This document shows positions 1 to 13,195 of a stretch of DNA of 64,000 bases, piece after piece. The position numbers were made by a program, and so were the translations under genes. The DNA comes from Whitmania pigra (Eukaryota > Annelida > Clitellata > Hirudinida > Haemopidae), in the NCBI GenBank assembly GCA_021613335.1, contig JAJTWR010000296.1, positions 592,501-656,500 of the forward strand. Direction: 5' to 3'. Within the stretch, counting starts at the first letter, position 1. The number at the start of each line of letters is the position of its first letter. The notes beneath the pieces are model-generated. The model saw nothing but the letters and a program-made list of their open reading frames with translations, ran no database searches and was not told where the DNA came from.

Positions 1-2570
1 CGGCATTCAATTGGATGACTGATGATTGATGATTGAATGATTGATGATTGAATGATTGATGATTGAATGATTGATGAATGAATGATTGAATGATTCATAG
101 TTCAATAGAAACTTTTTCTAACAAATTGTCTTCTGACTTCATTCATGGACTGAAGATGGTGTGAAAGAGGTGGATGAACATCGTGTTGAACGAGTTTCGC
201 GAAACGATTGATTATTCTGAAGATCAATGACTGGAGATTGTGGAACTCAACATCCTCACAACGGTGGAGTGAATAAGTCCTGATAATGATGTTTTAGTGA
301 TTACTAATAATGATGATCTAATGAGTACTGATAATGATGATCTAATGAGTACTGGTGATAATGATCTAATTCATCCAAACGTGATGGATGAGATGGTAAT
401 TTATTGGTGATTAGGAACTTTATCGATTTTGTGAGCTCAGACCGTTTTCAATTTCTTATGTTGCATGGTTTGTTAAGGACATCTCAAATGCCAAAGTGGG
501 GATTTAGATTGAATTAGATTGTATATTTTCCAAATAATTGCTTTAAAATTGATCTGAAATGTTTAAAGCTTCAAATTACGTTTTGAAGAAGAAATTTAAT
601 CCATTTCCATGAATGGGATTGTAATAGGAATTAATGCCAAATGAGGTTCGTACAATCCACAGGAGTCACGGAATTTCAAGTAAAAATCATTTTAATGATG
701 ACATTAACTTTCCAGTTTAAAAATTAAAAACTTCCAAATTATAATAAATCATTAATTTGTTCTTTATTTTAATTATGATGTGGAAGGTATGTTAACGACT
801 TGTTCCACGTGTTGGTGTGAGGATGTGTGGATGGAAATTGTTAATGCTTCCAAGCAAGGTTGTGCAGCTCTTCGCAATTTTTCATGAAATATTTTCAGAA
901 TATTTTCTAAAGATTCATCCCTCTCCTCGGTTGTGCCAATTTAAGAATGCTAATAAGTCAGGAACATAATTTTGCTCGTAATGTATTCGTACAAAATAAT
1001 TTTTTAGAGGAACGTAATTTTAGAGCAATGATGAATGCTTTTTACTATCTATGTATTTGAAATAACTTGCAACACTAACTTAACCACTGCTACTATGTTA
1101 ATTACGAAATATTTAATGAAGAAATAAATGAAATTAAAGATTAACGATAAAATTGAAATAATTTTTGGTATGAATTTGTGGAATAAAATGTCTACGGCGA
1201 GAAAAATATGACTAAAGCCAACTGAATATGGATGTCTTTGGGAGAGGCATAGCTAAGAAATGCTCTCATGATTCTCAACATGGCACCGTCCACCAATCCT
1301 GGATTATCGTCACAAAATTGAGGATTTCACGTGAATGACGTTTTCTTTCAAGGCTGGATGTCATTTTTATTTATTTCTTCATTGACTTTATGAAGCCGTC
1401 TTTTGTTTTATTGTAGCATTACAAGTTATTTCACATTTTGTCTTTTTGCGTTTCCTTTTGACCTTGTTTAGTTCATTTTTATTTTTATTTTTATTTTTTT
1501 AAGCATTCACACTGCCATAATCTCAGTCGGTGAAAGATTTATATTTCCTCGATTCTTTATTTCGCTATTTGTTCACCCGTAAATAGGTTAGTAAGTTAAG
1601 CAGAGGTTAATACTTCGAATCGAGGTCAAATCGTAATTCAAAGAGTCTCTTGCTGTTCAACAGGATTCCATTTTATGCACAAAAAAAGGCACGCAAGGCC
1701 TTCTACAACAACAACAACAGGGGTCATAAGCTTTTAAATGACGTCATTAAGTACAGTTATTCAATAAGTAGCTCATTCATCGGGCGTCCTGGCACTCACT
1801 CGTCCAAATATTGTCAAAACTTCAAAGACATTTCAAAATCTACCGCTGAGTCTCGTAGATAGCAGACGATTGCAGATTTCCGGAAAGAACTGGAAACCAA
1901 GTGGAACTGAACAGAGAATTCATCAGCGTAACGATCGTCTTCGTCGTCCTTTGAACCCCGCTGTGACCTTTTGAACCCACGATCATAATTCCTGCTTTTT
2001 GGAGAGGTAACGGGGCTTGTAAATCTGTGATAAGCAACACGTCCGCGAATGGGATCAATAGCAATATCAACAACTACTACAGCGATTATAAAAACACAAA
2101 TAATAATAATAATAAACAAAAATTAATAAATAAAAACAAATAATAATAATTATAATAATGAAAACAATAATGTTATTAATAAGTAATAATTACACTTCTA
2201 CAAATATTAAAAACATTAATAACAATTAGCACAGTTCGCGCCTAAAATTATGAATAATTATGAAACGTAATATTAATTCTTACGATTGAAAATGTCAAAT
2301 GATGCATTTATTTCGTGCCAATAAATGACGTCAGTTTCAATGTTGAAACAACTTTTGGAGAACATTGTTCGAACATTTCAAAGTTGAAAGTAGTTGCGCC
2401 AACCACTGCGTAAACAAGACAATTATTCATAATAATAATTCGTAATAATTAATCGCAACAATTATTCATAATAATTATTCTCATCATAATCGTACGTGCA
2501 CCGAATGACGCGTTAATCGTTAATCAATGAGAAAGTAACAGAGGTGATTGATGATTATAGTTTCTTTCTT

Positions 2571-2571
2571 C

Positions 2572-2608
<37 letters not shown>
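2571..2608. repeat. (CAA)n microsatellite
   Basis: About a dozen uninterrupted CAA triplets. They can read as polyglutamine on the plus strand in one short ORF, but no coding context supports translation. Confidence 0.9.
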
Positions 2609-3119
2609 GGATGACTTCAGTTTCGATAATACAACTGCTTTCTATCACATCCTTTCATTAGGCCATCGGAACAATGTATTACTATTAATGTCATCATCAT
2701 CATCATTTTTATTGCATAATATTATATTAATTAATATAATTTACGATTATCAACTCGTCAAAATTAAGATGCTACTAATAAGAACCATATGCAGAATCAA
2801 GAGACATTTAATTAAATGGAAATTGTATTATTATTATTATTATTATTAATTATTATTATTATTATTATCATCATCATCATCCTCATTATTATTATTATTA
2901 TTATCGATTATTTCGATTAAATAGCATTCAAATTTTATAATTTATTATTGAAATTAATTATGATCCATAATGTTATAAATAATTATTCAAATTCATTTAT
3001 TTTCCAACTCTGACGTTTGTTAACGTACAAAATAAACGTTAAAATTCATTCGTTTTAGACTTTTCAAGTTTCTTGGCATTTCCTAAAACCATCTTCAATT
3101 ATACTTGCTGTCGAAGAGG

Positions 3120-3265
3120 GTGGTGACGGAGACGATGATGATGACGATGACGATGATGATGATGATGACGGAGACGATGATGATGACGATGATGATGATG
3201 ATGATGATGATGATGACGATGACGATGACGATGATGATGATGATGACGATGATGATGGTGGTGTT
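3120..3265. repeat. (GAT/GAC)n compound microsatellite
   Basis: A run of GAT and GAC triplets. It gives spurious poly-Ser (minus) and poly-Met/Thr (plus) ORFs. Similar GAT/CAT runs follow at about 3430-3490 and 3572-3635. Confidence 0.9.
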
Positions 3266-3430
3266 GGTGACAACAAAAGTGGTGATTTATTGAAATTTCC
3301 CCCCTTTAACTTATCGGTTTCCCTTTCCAGTTGGAAATGACTTTAAATTAAAAGAGTTATTTTTAGAGCAGGATTTCTACTTCTTTCGCTTCTGGTGATG
3401 TGGGTGATACTCGATGGCATATTTCCGTAG

Positions 3431-3488
<58 letters not shown>

Positions 3489-5408
3489 GCGTCCGTTGTT
3501 GTTGCAATCATCATCATTTCGGCCCGTGATAAACTCACTCTTTGCAAAGGAAGCATTTGCTATGTGATGGTGATGACGATGACGATGATGATAACTACAA
3601 TGACGATGATGATGATGATGATGATGATGATGGTGACAATAATATAGAAGACAAGGATGTTGATCATGAGGTTATGAATATTTAATTACATTATTCTTTC
3701 ATTACTGTGCAGTGATGTTATTGTATTATTACCATCCATAACATCATCATCCTCATTCATGTCATTATCATTTAATTATTAGATTAATAATTTAATTACA
3801 CATAATTATCATGATCATCAGAAATGATCTTATTAATACCATTTTTTTTCTTTGTACTGAATGGATTTAATTACTCCAAAATGCCGTAAACAATTTTTAA
3901 GCAATTTCATTTTTATTTATTTTCATAATTTTTTTAAATATATTTATCAACGTAAAATTATACAATAAATATAAGTTATAAACAATAACTATGATTACAT
4001 CATATGTTTAAAAATTTATTAATAAATAAATGCAACAAAATAATTAATCACTTACCTCACAATATTTAGGTCGATTAATATTTAATCCATTTATAGTTCT
4101 GTCTCAGCTTGCTTCGATCAGCCTTTGTGACAGCTGTCAACGATTTCTGAAGATTTAGGTGAAATGTCAGATAAATTACATCTTGATCACTTTAATAAAT
4201 AAAAATATTGTCCATAATTTAATTTAGAGATCTTACATAATTTACTACATTCATTATTATTCAATATTAAGGTTAGGGTTTTGCCTCCATCGTCATGATA
4301 ATGATACCAACTTGTTTGATTTGTTGAAAATAATTTGATGAAATGATTTGTTGAAAATAATTTGTTGAAATGATTTGTTGAAATTAAGATGTTGACAAAT
4401 CAAATCTCGATGTAATTAAAGAGGAAGTAGAATGAGAAATGGTCCCCAATAATAGTGATGGTAAATATTATTAATAATAATTATCAAAGGTCAAAATAAA
4501 CATCAAACACAAATAATAATTTCCTGACCATCTTCCCACGCTTTGAATGCACGACATTCCAGGATAATTGTCAGAAAATGGTGTTTAATTGTTCAGAAAT
4601 GTGTTCACTTTGCACAGAAACAGCAGTCGTAAATGTGATTCGTTTAAAACATACCGATGTGAAATCTTCATCATTTCTACTCATTACAACAGTTGGCGGC
4701 GTGGGTAGTTGGAGTGAGGGATTGAGTTAGAGCCTATTAAAATGAACCAAAATAAATTTGCTAATTAGATAATTGTTAATTACGGTAATTATAATTGGCA
4801 TTTCGTAATTATTGTTGTTAACCAGTGTGTTAACCACATAGTCGGATTGCAATTGATTTGTTAGAATTGATTTGTTGATGTTAAATTGTTGAAGCCGATT
4901 TGATGCATCCGATTTGTTTATCACTTGTACAGGGATCGGGTAATTGGACAATAAAGTGCATTTAACAATTAACCAGGGTTTAAAATGTTTTAATGTGACT
5001 TAATGTGCTTCCGAAGCTCAGTTCTCTTTCCTGAATCTTTTAATAGCTCCGGGTCAGACTATTGGATGGCCGACGATGGTAGTGATAGTAATATTTTTAT
5101 GGTAAACTTAAAATAAAAGTAATTATACTAATAGTAATAAATCACACTGTTACATACATATTGTGATGATAAGATATTATTTATTATTATCATTACTAGT
5201 ATTATTTAGAAAGGTACCAATTTAATAACCAGCGCATTTGAAAGTTTACATGTTCCACACACAAAAGCCTTTTATTATGTGGCAAATAGACATTTACTTT
5301 TCGTTCAACTTTTGAACAACTTAACCTTTTATTGGCACGACGATAATTACCCACTGAATAACACCCCGAGCTCTTAATTAACTTTCTTTCGGAAGCCCCG
5401 TCCTCTGA

Positions 5409-5448
5409 GATTGGCCGGCCAATCGTAGCACGGCAACGAATGACGTCA
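5409..5448 (+). promoter_or_regulatory. Paired CCAAT boxes and CRE upstream of the serotonin-type receptor
   Basis: GATTGGCCGGCCAATC at 5409-5424 is a perfect 16-bp palindrome holding two divergent CCAAT boxes, the NF-Y site type. A perfect cAMP-response element TGACGTCA follows at 5441-5448. They lie about 165-205 bp before the receptor start codon at 5613, a normal proximal-promoter distance. Two further ACGTCA half-sites follow within ~50 bp. The motifs are seen directly; promoter function is inferred. Confidence 0.5.
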
Positions 5449-5612
5449 TTACTGTTCATAGACACGTCATCATTGTGGTAATACGTCATTCACCATTGCA
5501 ACATCAGCATCGGTAATAAATCAATATTTATACTTTCAGATGGAGATCTTGCAAACGTTCAACTAGGGATCTCTGACCAGCCCTCAAATGTCAAACGACA
5601 ACTCAGTGAACC

Positions 5613-8600
5613 ATGACGTGGACCTCCTTGTTGACTGAAGTCAAGTCAAGTCAAGGGAGGCAGTTTGGCATTTTATTTGCCTCTTTGCACTTTTTTACCT
5701 CCGAGGCATACTTAAGACCTCACAATCCAAAGAATTTGACTTTTGACGATCGAACGAACACTCCGCAGAACTTCTCAAACGATCCCAGCGCCTCATCATC
5801 GGCCATCATCAACTCAACGTCTCCTTCCACACTTCTCGAGGAGGAGGCGCCAGAAAAATCAACTTTCACCTCCGTCATCATTTGCCTGCTCTGCGGTCTG
5901 GTCATACTTGGAACACTCTTCGGCAACATCCTCGTCTGCGTCGCAGTGGCTGTGACCAGAAAGCTAAGAACGCCTTCCAACTCGCTAATCATTTCTCTTG
6001 CCTTCTCCGACCTGCTGATCGCTGTGGCTGTCATGCCTTTTGCCGCGGTCCTTGAAGTCACCGGCAGTTGGATCTTTGGCCAGGTGGTGTGCGACTTGTG
6101 GACATCGTTGGACGTTCTCCTCTGCACTTCATCCATCCTCAATCTCTGCGTCATCAGCATAGACAGGTCTGATAATGGTGACGACGCCACGATGATGATG
6201 GTGATGGTGATGATGGTAGTGGTCGTGGTGATAATGTTGATAGCGGCGATGGCGACGACGATGACTTTGGCGGCGCTGATAATCCACTTAAAATCCTTGC
6301 CAACTTCTCGCCAGGTACCTCGTCATCACCAGACCATTCACGTACGCACTGAAGAGGACACCATTGCGCATGTCGACGATGATAGCTGTCGTATGGTTGA
6401 TGTCGGCGGGAATCAGCATTCCACCTCAGTTCGGTTGGAGAAAGCCAGTCAAAGAAGGTCGGCTGGGTTGTTATTACGAAATAATTATAGTTGTAATGAT
6501 GATGATGATGATGATGATAACAATAATAATATTAATAATTGTGTTAATTACTTATTAGTTATTATAAAAGTTATGAATATTGTATATGATGATAATATTC
6601 ATTGTCAATTATCATTATATTAAAATGGTATTTACTAAAATATATTAAGTTATGGATTAAATTGTTTATTGTAAATCATTATTGTATTATGTAAATTATT
6701 GTAAATTATTATTTACTAATTAATTACTATTATATTGTTAAATGTTAAATACGAATCGGTAATTTAATCATTGTAAATATAATAATCTTAATGTTATTAC
6801 TGGATTTTGAAAAAGGACAGTGCGTCATTAGCGAAGAAATCGGCTATCAGTTGTTCGCCACAGTGGGTGCATTTTACCTGCCACTGTTGGTCATGATAAT
6901 CATCTACACCCGCATCTATCTCGTCTCGTCCAGGCTTTCAAAAACAGTCTCCTACAACAGGCAGCCCTCCCTGGCATCCGTGGGTGCACCTGCATCTCCT
7001 GCCGATCTCCCTACACCCTTACCAGGTACGGTGGGGTAGCAGAATAGAAGACATTTATAAATTCCAATTTATTTTTTTTTTCTCACCGAGGCACATAGAT
7101 TAAAAATCTTTGGAATTCTGAATTGATGGCTTATCGCTTACTATTTTTTAAGTCTCCTCCTTTGTGCAAGATGGCGTCATTTTTCAGAAACATTTTTTAT
7201 GATTTTTTTTTGTATGAATTACCTATTTTTTACGAGTTATATTTTTTGTATTTTTGTTTGTTTGTACGATTTACTTTCTTTCAGACTCGACATCGCACGA
7301 ATGTACGTCGAGGCGCCGCCAAAGTTCTCCTTGTTTCGATCGCTCCTGCTACGAAGCCGATGGTCAGTCTGACAAGAGAAGGAAGTCCTCATCTGTCCTC
7401 ACTTTGGAGAGACTCAAGAAGAACAGGAGCCAACAGCTCAACAAGTACAGCACGAACAAGAACTCTCACCCTTGCAATGCAGGTTTGTTGTCGTTGTTGT
7501 TGATGTTGTTGTCGTTGTCACTGTTGTTGTTATGGTTGTTGTTGTTGTTGTTGTTGATGCTGTAATACTCCCTGATCACAGCACGTCTATATTTATGTTC
7601 TTGGGTGTCATCTTCTGCATCAGAGACCGCATCTGTTGTTTAGCGAATTGGTATCGGGACAGTGGTTAGAAACGGTTTCGAATGTAATGCTGAATTTTTA
7701 TCAGTTTAATTCTGTTTCTGTTTATTTTATTTTATTTTTTTCTTACAATTTAAAAATTGTTGTTTATCTCGTCATTTTTGGGAACGTCCAATTTGCATAA
7801 AAATCGAATCGTTGAAATTGATCTGGCAATATCGATATGAGTTTTATTGTAAACAATGGAGATGCCTCATGAGGTTGATTTAATCATCATCGTCGTCGTC
7901 ATCACCACAGCCATGATCGTCATCACCGGCGATTACTTCCTATCGGCTACAGAATTGGACGGGTAGATTTAGGCTAATAAATGTCTCGTTTTAAGCTGTC
8001 CATTCCATTCTGCAGGATGGAAGATGAGGAGGTTTTATTTCTTCCTTTTTGTGTGATTATGGAGTTCCAATGACGTTCGTTGAGACATTTGTGAAGAAGT
8101 TTGAAACTTAAATGAAATTACAGCTTTACGTGTATTTTTTAAAAATAAAATTGAAGAAATCAATTCTTAGTTTCGCTTTGTAGGGAGTTGAATTCTTGAT
8201 TCTGAGAATGAAGTGGAGTTTTTTTTATATATTGCAAGCAGTTTCAGTTTTGAACACATTTGTTGAGAAAATGGACGTAAATAAGTTCAAAACATGAAAT
8301 ATTTTCATCCGATAATTTCGTCTTTGCAAAAGGACAGTAATTGTAACAGAACAAGAGTCGCTAATTGTCATCGGAGATCGAAAGACATGCTGATTGAGAA
8401 GGAAAACTGACTTGAAGCTGCAAATCATAGGAGTTTCTATATATATTTTTTTTTAAAGAAATTCCCACAATTTAATGAACCTATAATTTAATCAGCCTGA
8501 GATTAAACTGACCCATGTGCTGATTGACCCGGGAATTACTTGACCCGCAAATTAATTGACCCACAAATTAAATGACCCATAAATTAATTGACTCATAAAT

Positions 8601-11600
8601 TAATTGACTCATAAATTAATTGACTCATAAATTAATTGGGTTAAAACTTAATGACCCGTTTGCTGACAGCAACTCCTGTTATTGCTCATGTTTTATCTCT
8701 TCCAACATGTGCGAGGATTGGAGATCAATAATAACATGCAAAGAAACATCCTTCTCTTGCTGTGTCTTTTTAAAGAAAACATGAAATGGCTGCTTTTTTA
8801 TTGCAAGAGTTTCCATTTTTGTTTGCTATCATTTTTTTTAAATCGCTCATATTATTTTAATTGATGCAAATTTATTCAATCTATTGAAAGACAGAATACC
8901 GCCCAAGTTGAAAATAATCTCACGAAGCACAATCATCATTCAAGTATCTTCCGTTCGCTATTCAAATGTTACCGCAATGTTACCGCCTTTGGTGACTGGC
9001 ATCTCAAAATCGCGTCTGCTCTCTCAAAAACGATGTAAAATTTGCGGAGACAATTTATGATTTCATTAGGACGACCAGGAATCTTCTGCTCCTTCTTTTG
9101 GCTTCTGATCGATTTGTTTCGTAGAGGGCGCTCAATGAAGGGCTAGCACGATGTACAGGATGACTGGGTAAAGTCGATGTAATGAATAAGCATCTGAATA
9201 AAACTTTAAGTTTTAGTTCTCTTTATAATGTCTGAGTGAGTAAGCGAGTGAGTGAGTGAGTGATGAGTGAGTGAGTGAGGTGAGTGAGTGAGTGAGTGAG
9301 TGAGTGAGTGAGTGAGTGAGTGAGTGGAGTGAGTGAGTGAGTGAGTGAGTGAGTGAGTGAGTGAGTGAGTGAGTGAGTGAGTGAGTGAGTGAGTGAGTGA
9401 GAGTGAGTGAGTGAGTGAGTGAGTGGAGTGAGTGAGTGAGTGAGTGGAGTGAGTGAGTGAGTGAGTGAGTGAGTGAGTGAGTGAGTGAGTGAGTGAGTGA
9501 GTGAGTGAGTGAGTGAGTGAGTGAGTGAGAGTGAGTGAGTGAGTGAGTGAGTGAGTGAGTGAGTGAGTGAGTGAGTGAGTGAGTGAGTGAGTGAGTGAGT
9601 GAGTGAGTGAGTGAGTGAGTGAGTGAGTGAGTGAGTGAGTGGAGTGAGTGAGTGAGTGAGTGAGTGGAGTGAGTGAGTGAGTGAGAGTGAGTGAGTGAGT
9701 GAGTGAGTGAGTGAGTGAGTGAGTGAGTGAGTGAGTGAGTGAGTGGAGTGAGTGAGTGAGTGAGTGAGTGAGTGAGTGAGTGAGTGAGTGAGTGAGTGAG
9801 TGAGTGAGTGAGTGAGTGAGTGAGTGAGGAGTGAGTGAGTGAGTGAGTGAGTGAGTGTGAGTGAGTGAGTGAGTGCGTGAGTGAGTGAGTGAGTGAGTGA
9901 GTGAGTGAGTGAGTGAGTGAGTGAGTGAGTGAGTGAGTGAGTGAGTGAGTGAGTGAGGAGTGAGTGAGTGAGTGAGTGAGTGAGTGAGTGAGTGAGTGGT
10001 GAGTGAGTGAGTGAGTGAGTGAGTGAGTAGTGAGTGAGTGAGTGATGTGAGTGAGTGAGTGAGTGAGTGTGAGTGAGTGAGTGAGTGAGTGAGTGAGTGA
10101 GTGAGTGAGTGCGTGAGTGAGTGAGTGAGTGAGTGATGAGTGAGTGAGTGAGTGAGTGAGTGAGGAGTGAGTGAGTGAGTGAGTGAGTGATTGAGTGAGT
10201 GAGTGAGTGAGTGATTGAGTGAGTGAACGAGTGTGTGAAGGGATAGGTGTGCTGTTGGATGGGTGACCAGTGGAATAATGTAGGCAGCAAATCCGGACAG
10301 GAAATTGGATCTGCACGACTGCTTGAGAGCAAAATGATGATTTAAAAACTGCTCAGCAATCGCTTTGGACTTTGTCTGAAGAAATAACCACAAAAGTTTT
10401 TTGGGATGTTTTTCGTTTAATTCCGGGAAAGGCAGCACCGTTGATGCATCAATTCGAGCATGCAACAGTCGATCGTGGCAGGAATATTTCCATAAAAAGC
10501 TTTCCCATAAAATATTGTCCCAAACCTTCAATCACAGGGCAAAGCCCTTTAACCTTCTTTTGTTTGCGTCATCGATTTCAATCAAAATTGTTTGAAAGGT
10601 CGACGAAAGTTGCATTGATTTGAGGACAAATACTTTTCATTTCCTGTGCTATCGGCGCCATCGAAATTAAGCATTTATTTATAAACGTGCGAAATTATTC
10701 CTAGTACTAGAAATAAAAACAGCAACAACAATAATAATAATAAGTTCAAATATGATTTTAACATAAGATAAGATTCGAATGTCAGTCTGATTTTACTCAG
10801 ACGCAACTTGACAAAGGTTGAAAAAATGTTGTAAAACTGAATGACGCATTTGTGGCCGTGAATAAATATCATAAATTGATTGAGTAATTTAAATTTAAAA
10901 TTATTGACTCCTCCATTCAGTCGTTTATTGATTGATTTATTTATTTTAATAATGCCTTGCAATTCAACTCGTACTTAACTTTAATTGGTTACTTATTAAC
11001 AAATTACATTCTTAATTAACTCCCCATTAAAAATTAACTCCTAATTATTAATTAGCCAACTTTTACTAATCAACTCTAATTTAATTAATTATTTCTATTA
11101 GCAATTAACTCTCAATTATTAATTAATTAATTCCCCATTTATAATTAACTCCCCAGCCTCACATCCGACCTTGGCCAACCATTCAGCACTTGATTATTCT
11201 GCAATGAGCCTCAGTTCAGCCACCAAGAAGACACGAAGCAGGTTTAAATTAAAATTCATTTTGATGTAATTTTTTTTACGAGGTTCCATTGCGAATGTTT
11301 ATTTTTAATTTTCTTTTTTTTTTTTTATTTAAAATTTGAAAGTTTTATTTCGTTGATCAAAATCGAATATTATATTGGTTACAATTTGGCAAGTTATAAT
11401 TTTGTTTCAAGTGCAAATAATTATAATAATGTTAGCGTTAATCGTTTAAAAAGCGTTTTCATCAACTTAAATATTCTGACAGATCCGTGTCTCACATGCT
11501 GGGCAAGTTAAACAGTCGTTTGAAACTGTCATCGATAAAATCCCACAAAACCAACTCAGAACGCAAAGCCACGAGAACCCTCGGCGTCATCATGGGCTGT

Positions 11601-12845
11601 TTCATCGCCTGTTGGCTGCCCTTTTTCATCCTTGCCCTGGTCAAGCCCTTCTTGGGCGAATTGGCGGGCAGAATACCTCGCTGGCTGGACACCGTGTTCC
11701 TTTGGCTGGGGTACGCGAACAGCCTCTTGAATCCGATCATCTACGCTCGTTTCAACAGGGACTTCCGAGTGCCCTTCCGCTACATCATCCAGTGCAGATG
11801 CAGCTCCATCAACAACCGAATGCGAGTATCCGAATTTGCCGAGCAATTCGGAAGGAGCGAATCGAGCTTCAATCCGAATATCTCTGGTCGCGATACTTCG
11901 AGCGGAGTCCAGAATTCTCAACATCGTCACCGACTTTCCAATATCAGAATGAGTCAATCGATCAGGGCATCCGTCAACAATCGTTCGAGTCTGACCAGTC
12001 CTGATGAACAGCATTTCATGCAGAGCGGCTGGAAAAATTCCAGCGAATCTCGACTCCCGCTGGCGGATCAATACTCCGGAGTTGTGAATCGAACCCGTGG
12101 TCTGAAGGCCGACAAGGTCAAGCGACCTCAGCCCTCCCAGAATTTGGTCTTCAAGCGGTACAACCCCCAAAACAAGAGGAACAATTCTCCTATTCCCTAC
12201 GAGGTCAGTGCCAGAGAAGAGAATGCAGGTCCATCATCTCTGGAGGCCTCGACACGCCTGACTACTTTTGAGAATGATCGATGCAGCACATCGATAGACG
12301 AGACCATGGCGCACAAACAACGACAACTATTACTATTCGTTGCCCCTGCAGACAGTGACAGCAACAAACAACAACATCAACAGCAACACCGCAATCGCAG
12401 CAACGACAACAAATCGTCTCCGCCGACGGCAAAACCACCCTTAAATGACTGCTACCAGCTGTTCATACCGAAAGCTCCTCTAATCAATATGAGTATGGTC
12501 ATCGATGACGACGAAGACGACGATGATGATGAAGACGACGACGACGACGAAAAGAATTCTTTAAGGGCTGTCGCCGAGGAAGACGACTACGATGACGAAG
12601 ACGACGACGACGACGACGACGATGGCTGTAAGAACGCGAACATGAGCGGAAAATCAACTCTGGAAACGAGGTTTCCGATGCTGGGCAATTCCAGCACCGA
12701 CTTCGCTACCAACTGCTCGAACCACGAGGACGTCTTCTTCGGACGACAAGACAGCGACTTGTCTTCTGAAAGAAACAATGGCATCCTCAAGGTTTTCACG
12801 ACCAGCTTCAACGAAATGAACCAGGAACACAGTTTTGTCATTTGA
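5613..12845 (+). CDS. HTR7: Serotonin-type GPCR, 5-HT7-like (6 exons, 853 aa)
   Basis: Exons: 5613-6166, 6315-6466, 6816-7025, 7285-7482, 11157-11241, 11483-12845. All phases close and all introns are GT-AG. This is a class A aminergic receptor, expected at the plasma membrane and coupling to G proteins. The extracellular N-terminus has sequons at N41, N53 and N67. TM1 holds G104-N105, TM2 D133, and TM3 C160 and the amine-binding Asp D167. The DRY motif (184-186) is split by intron 1. TM6 has CWLPFF (443-448) and TM7 NPIIY (483-487). [19 protein letters not shown] before TM5, and [13 protein letters not shown], resemble 5-HT7 more than 5-HT1 or dopamine receptors, but the exact subtype needs a tree. 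The loop-3 region (exons 3-6) and a ~360-residue C-tail are long for the family. The tail carries an Asp/Glu run at about residues 740-757 and ends SFVI, a possible class II PDZ ligand. Intron 4 (3.7 kb) contains the TGAG array. Confidence 0.9.
8475..8655. repeat. 16-bp tandem repeat in receptor intron 4
   Basis: Imperfect copies of a 16-bp unit (ATAAATTAATTGACTC), cleanest over the last four copies and degenerating to GACCC-containing versions at the left end. It lies inside intron 4 of the receptor gene. No coding content is seen. Confidence 0.8.
9233..10226. repeat. Giant (TGAG)n tetranucleotide array, ~1 kb
   Basis: About 1 kb of nearly pure GTGA/TGAG repeats in intron 4 of the receptor. 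One-to-two-base indels such as GTGGAGTG, GTGAGAGTG and GTGATGAG interrupt it every few tens of bases. Because the unit is four bases and has no minus-strand stop, all three minus frames stay open for over 1 kb as (SLTH)n, an artefact of the repeat. Ordered indel variants recurring along the array suggest slippage plus segmental duplication. Confidence 0.95.
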
Positions 12846-13189
12846 CGTCTTCGCCGTCGTCGTCTTTTGCTCGAGTGACGACGTCCCAACAGGGAGTTGT
12901 ACATTATTATCGATTCTTGCAAGAATCTTTTTTTAGGATAATTTTTTCTTTTTTCATAATGGCGGATGATTAGCTATTTCTTAATGGCGAATAATTAACT
13001 GTTTATTAATAGCGAATAATTAATTGTTATTGTGTCAATAATTTGTTTTTTAATTATTTATTTCTTAAAATAATCGGAACAACTGAGCTTCGTTTTGAGA
13101 AGCAACATTTTCGCTTCGTCGAGGAGTTGAGACTTGGATCTACATATCATCTTCATCATCGTCGAGAGAGTGACATGAAACCGATTTGC

Positions 13190-13195
13190 AATAAA
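13190..13195 (+). promoter_or_regulatory. Candidate polyadenylation signal of the receptor gene
   Basis: AATAAA about 345 bases after the receptor stop codon. It is the first plain signal I noticed in the 3' flank. Confidence 0.4.

Larger units (their letters stand above)
1..5400. other. Gene-free, repeat-rich upstream region
   Basis: I see no convincing coding exon on either strand. The ORFs present are short or made of simple repeats. The stretch is AT-rich, with degenerate GATTGAAT-type repeats at about 1-100, a ~24-bp imperfect repeat around 285-375 built on AATGATGATCTAATGAGTACTG, a (CAA)n run at 2571-2608, ATT and CAT runs at about 2830-2910, GATGAC/GATGAT runs at about 3120-3265 and 3572-3635, and a (CAT)n run at about 3430-3490. 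Perfect CRE palindromes TGACGTCA occur at 1739-1746 and 2326-2333. It could hold distal regulatory DNA or non-coding first exons of the receptor gene downstream. Confidence 0.6.

Noticed and set aside
9206..10531. Three overlapping minus-strand ORFs of 367-441 residues, (SLTH)n
   Set aside because: They are the TGAG array read in each frame, inside an intron of the receptor, with no family match. The non-repeat N-terminal ~110 residues of the longest have no recognisable domain either.
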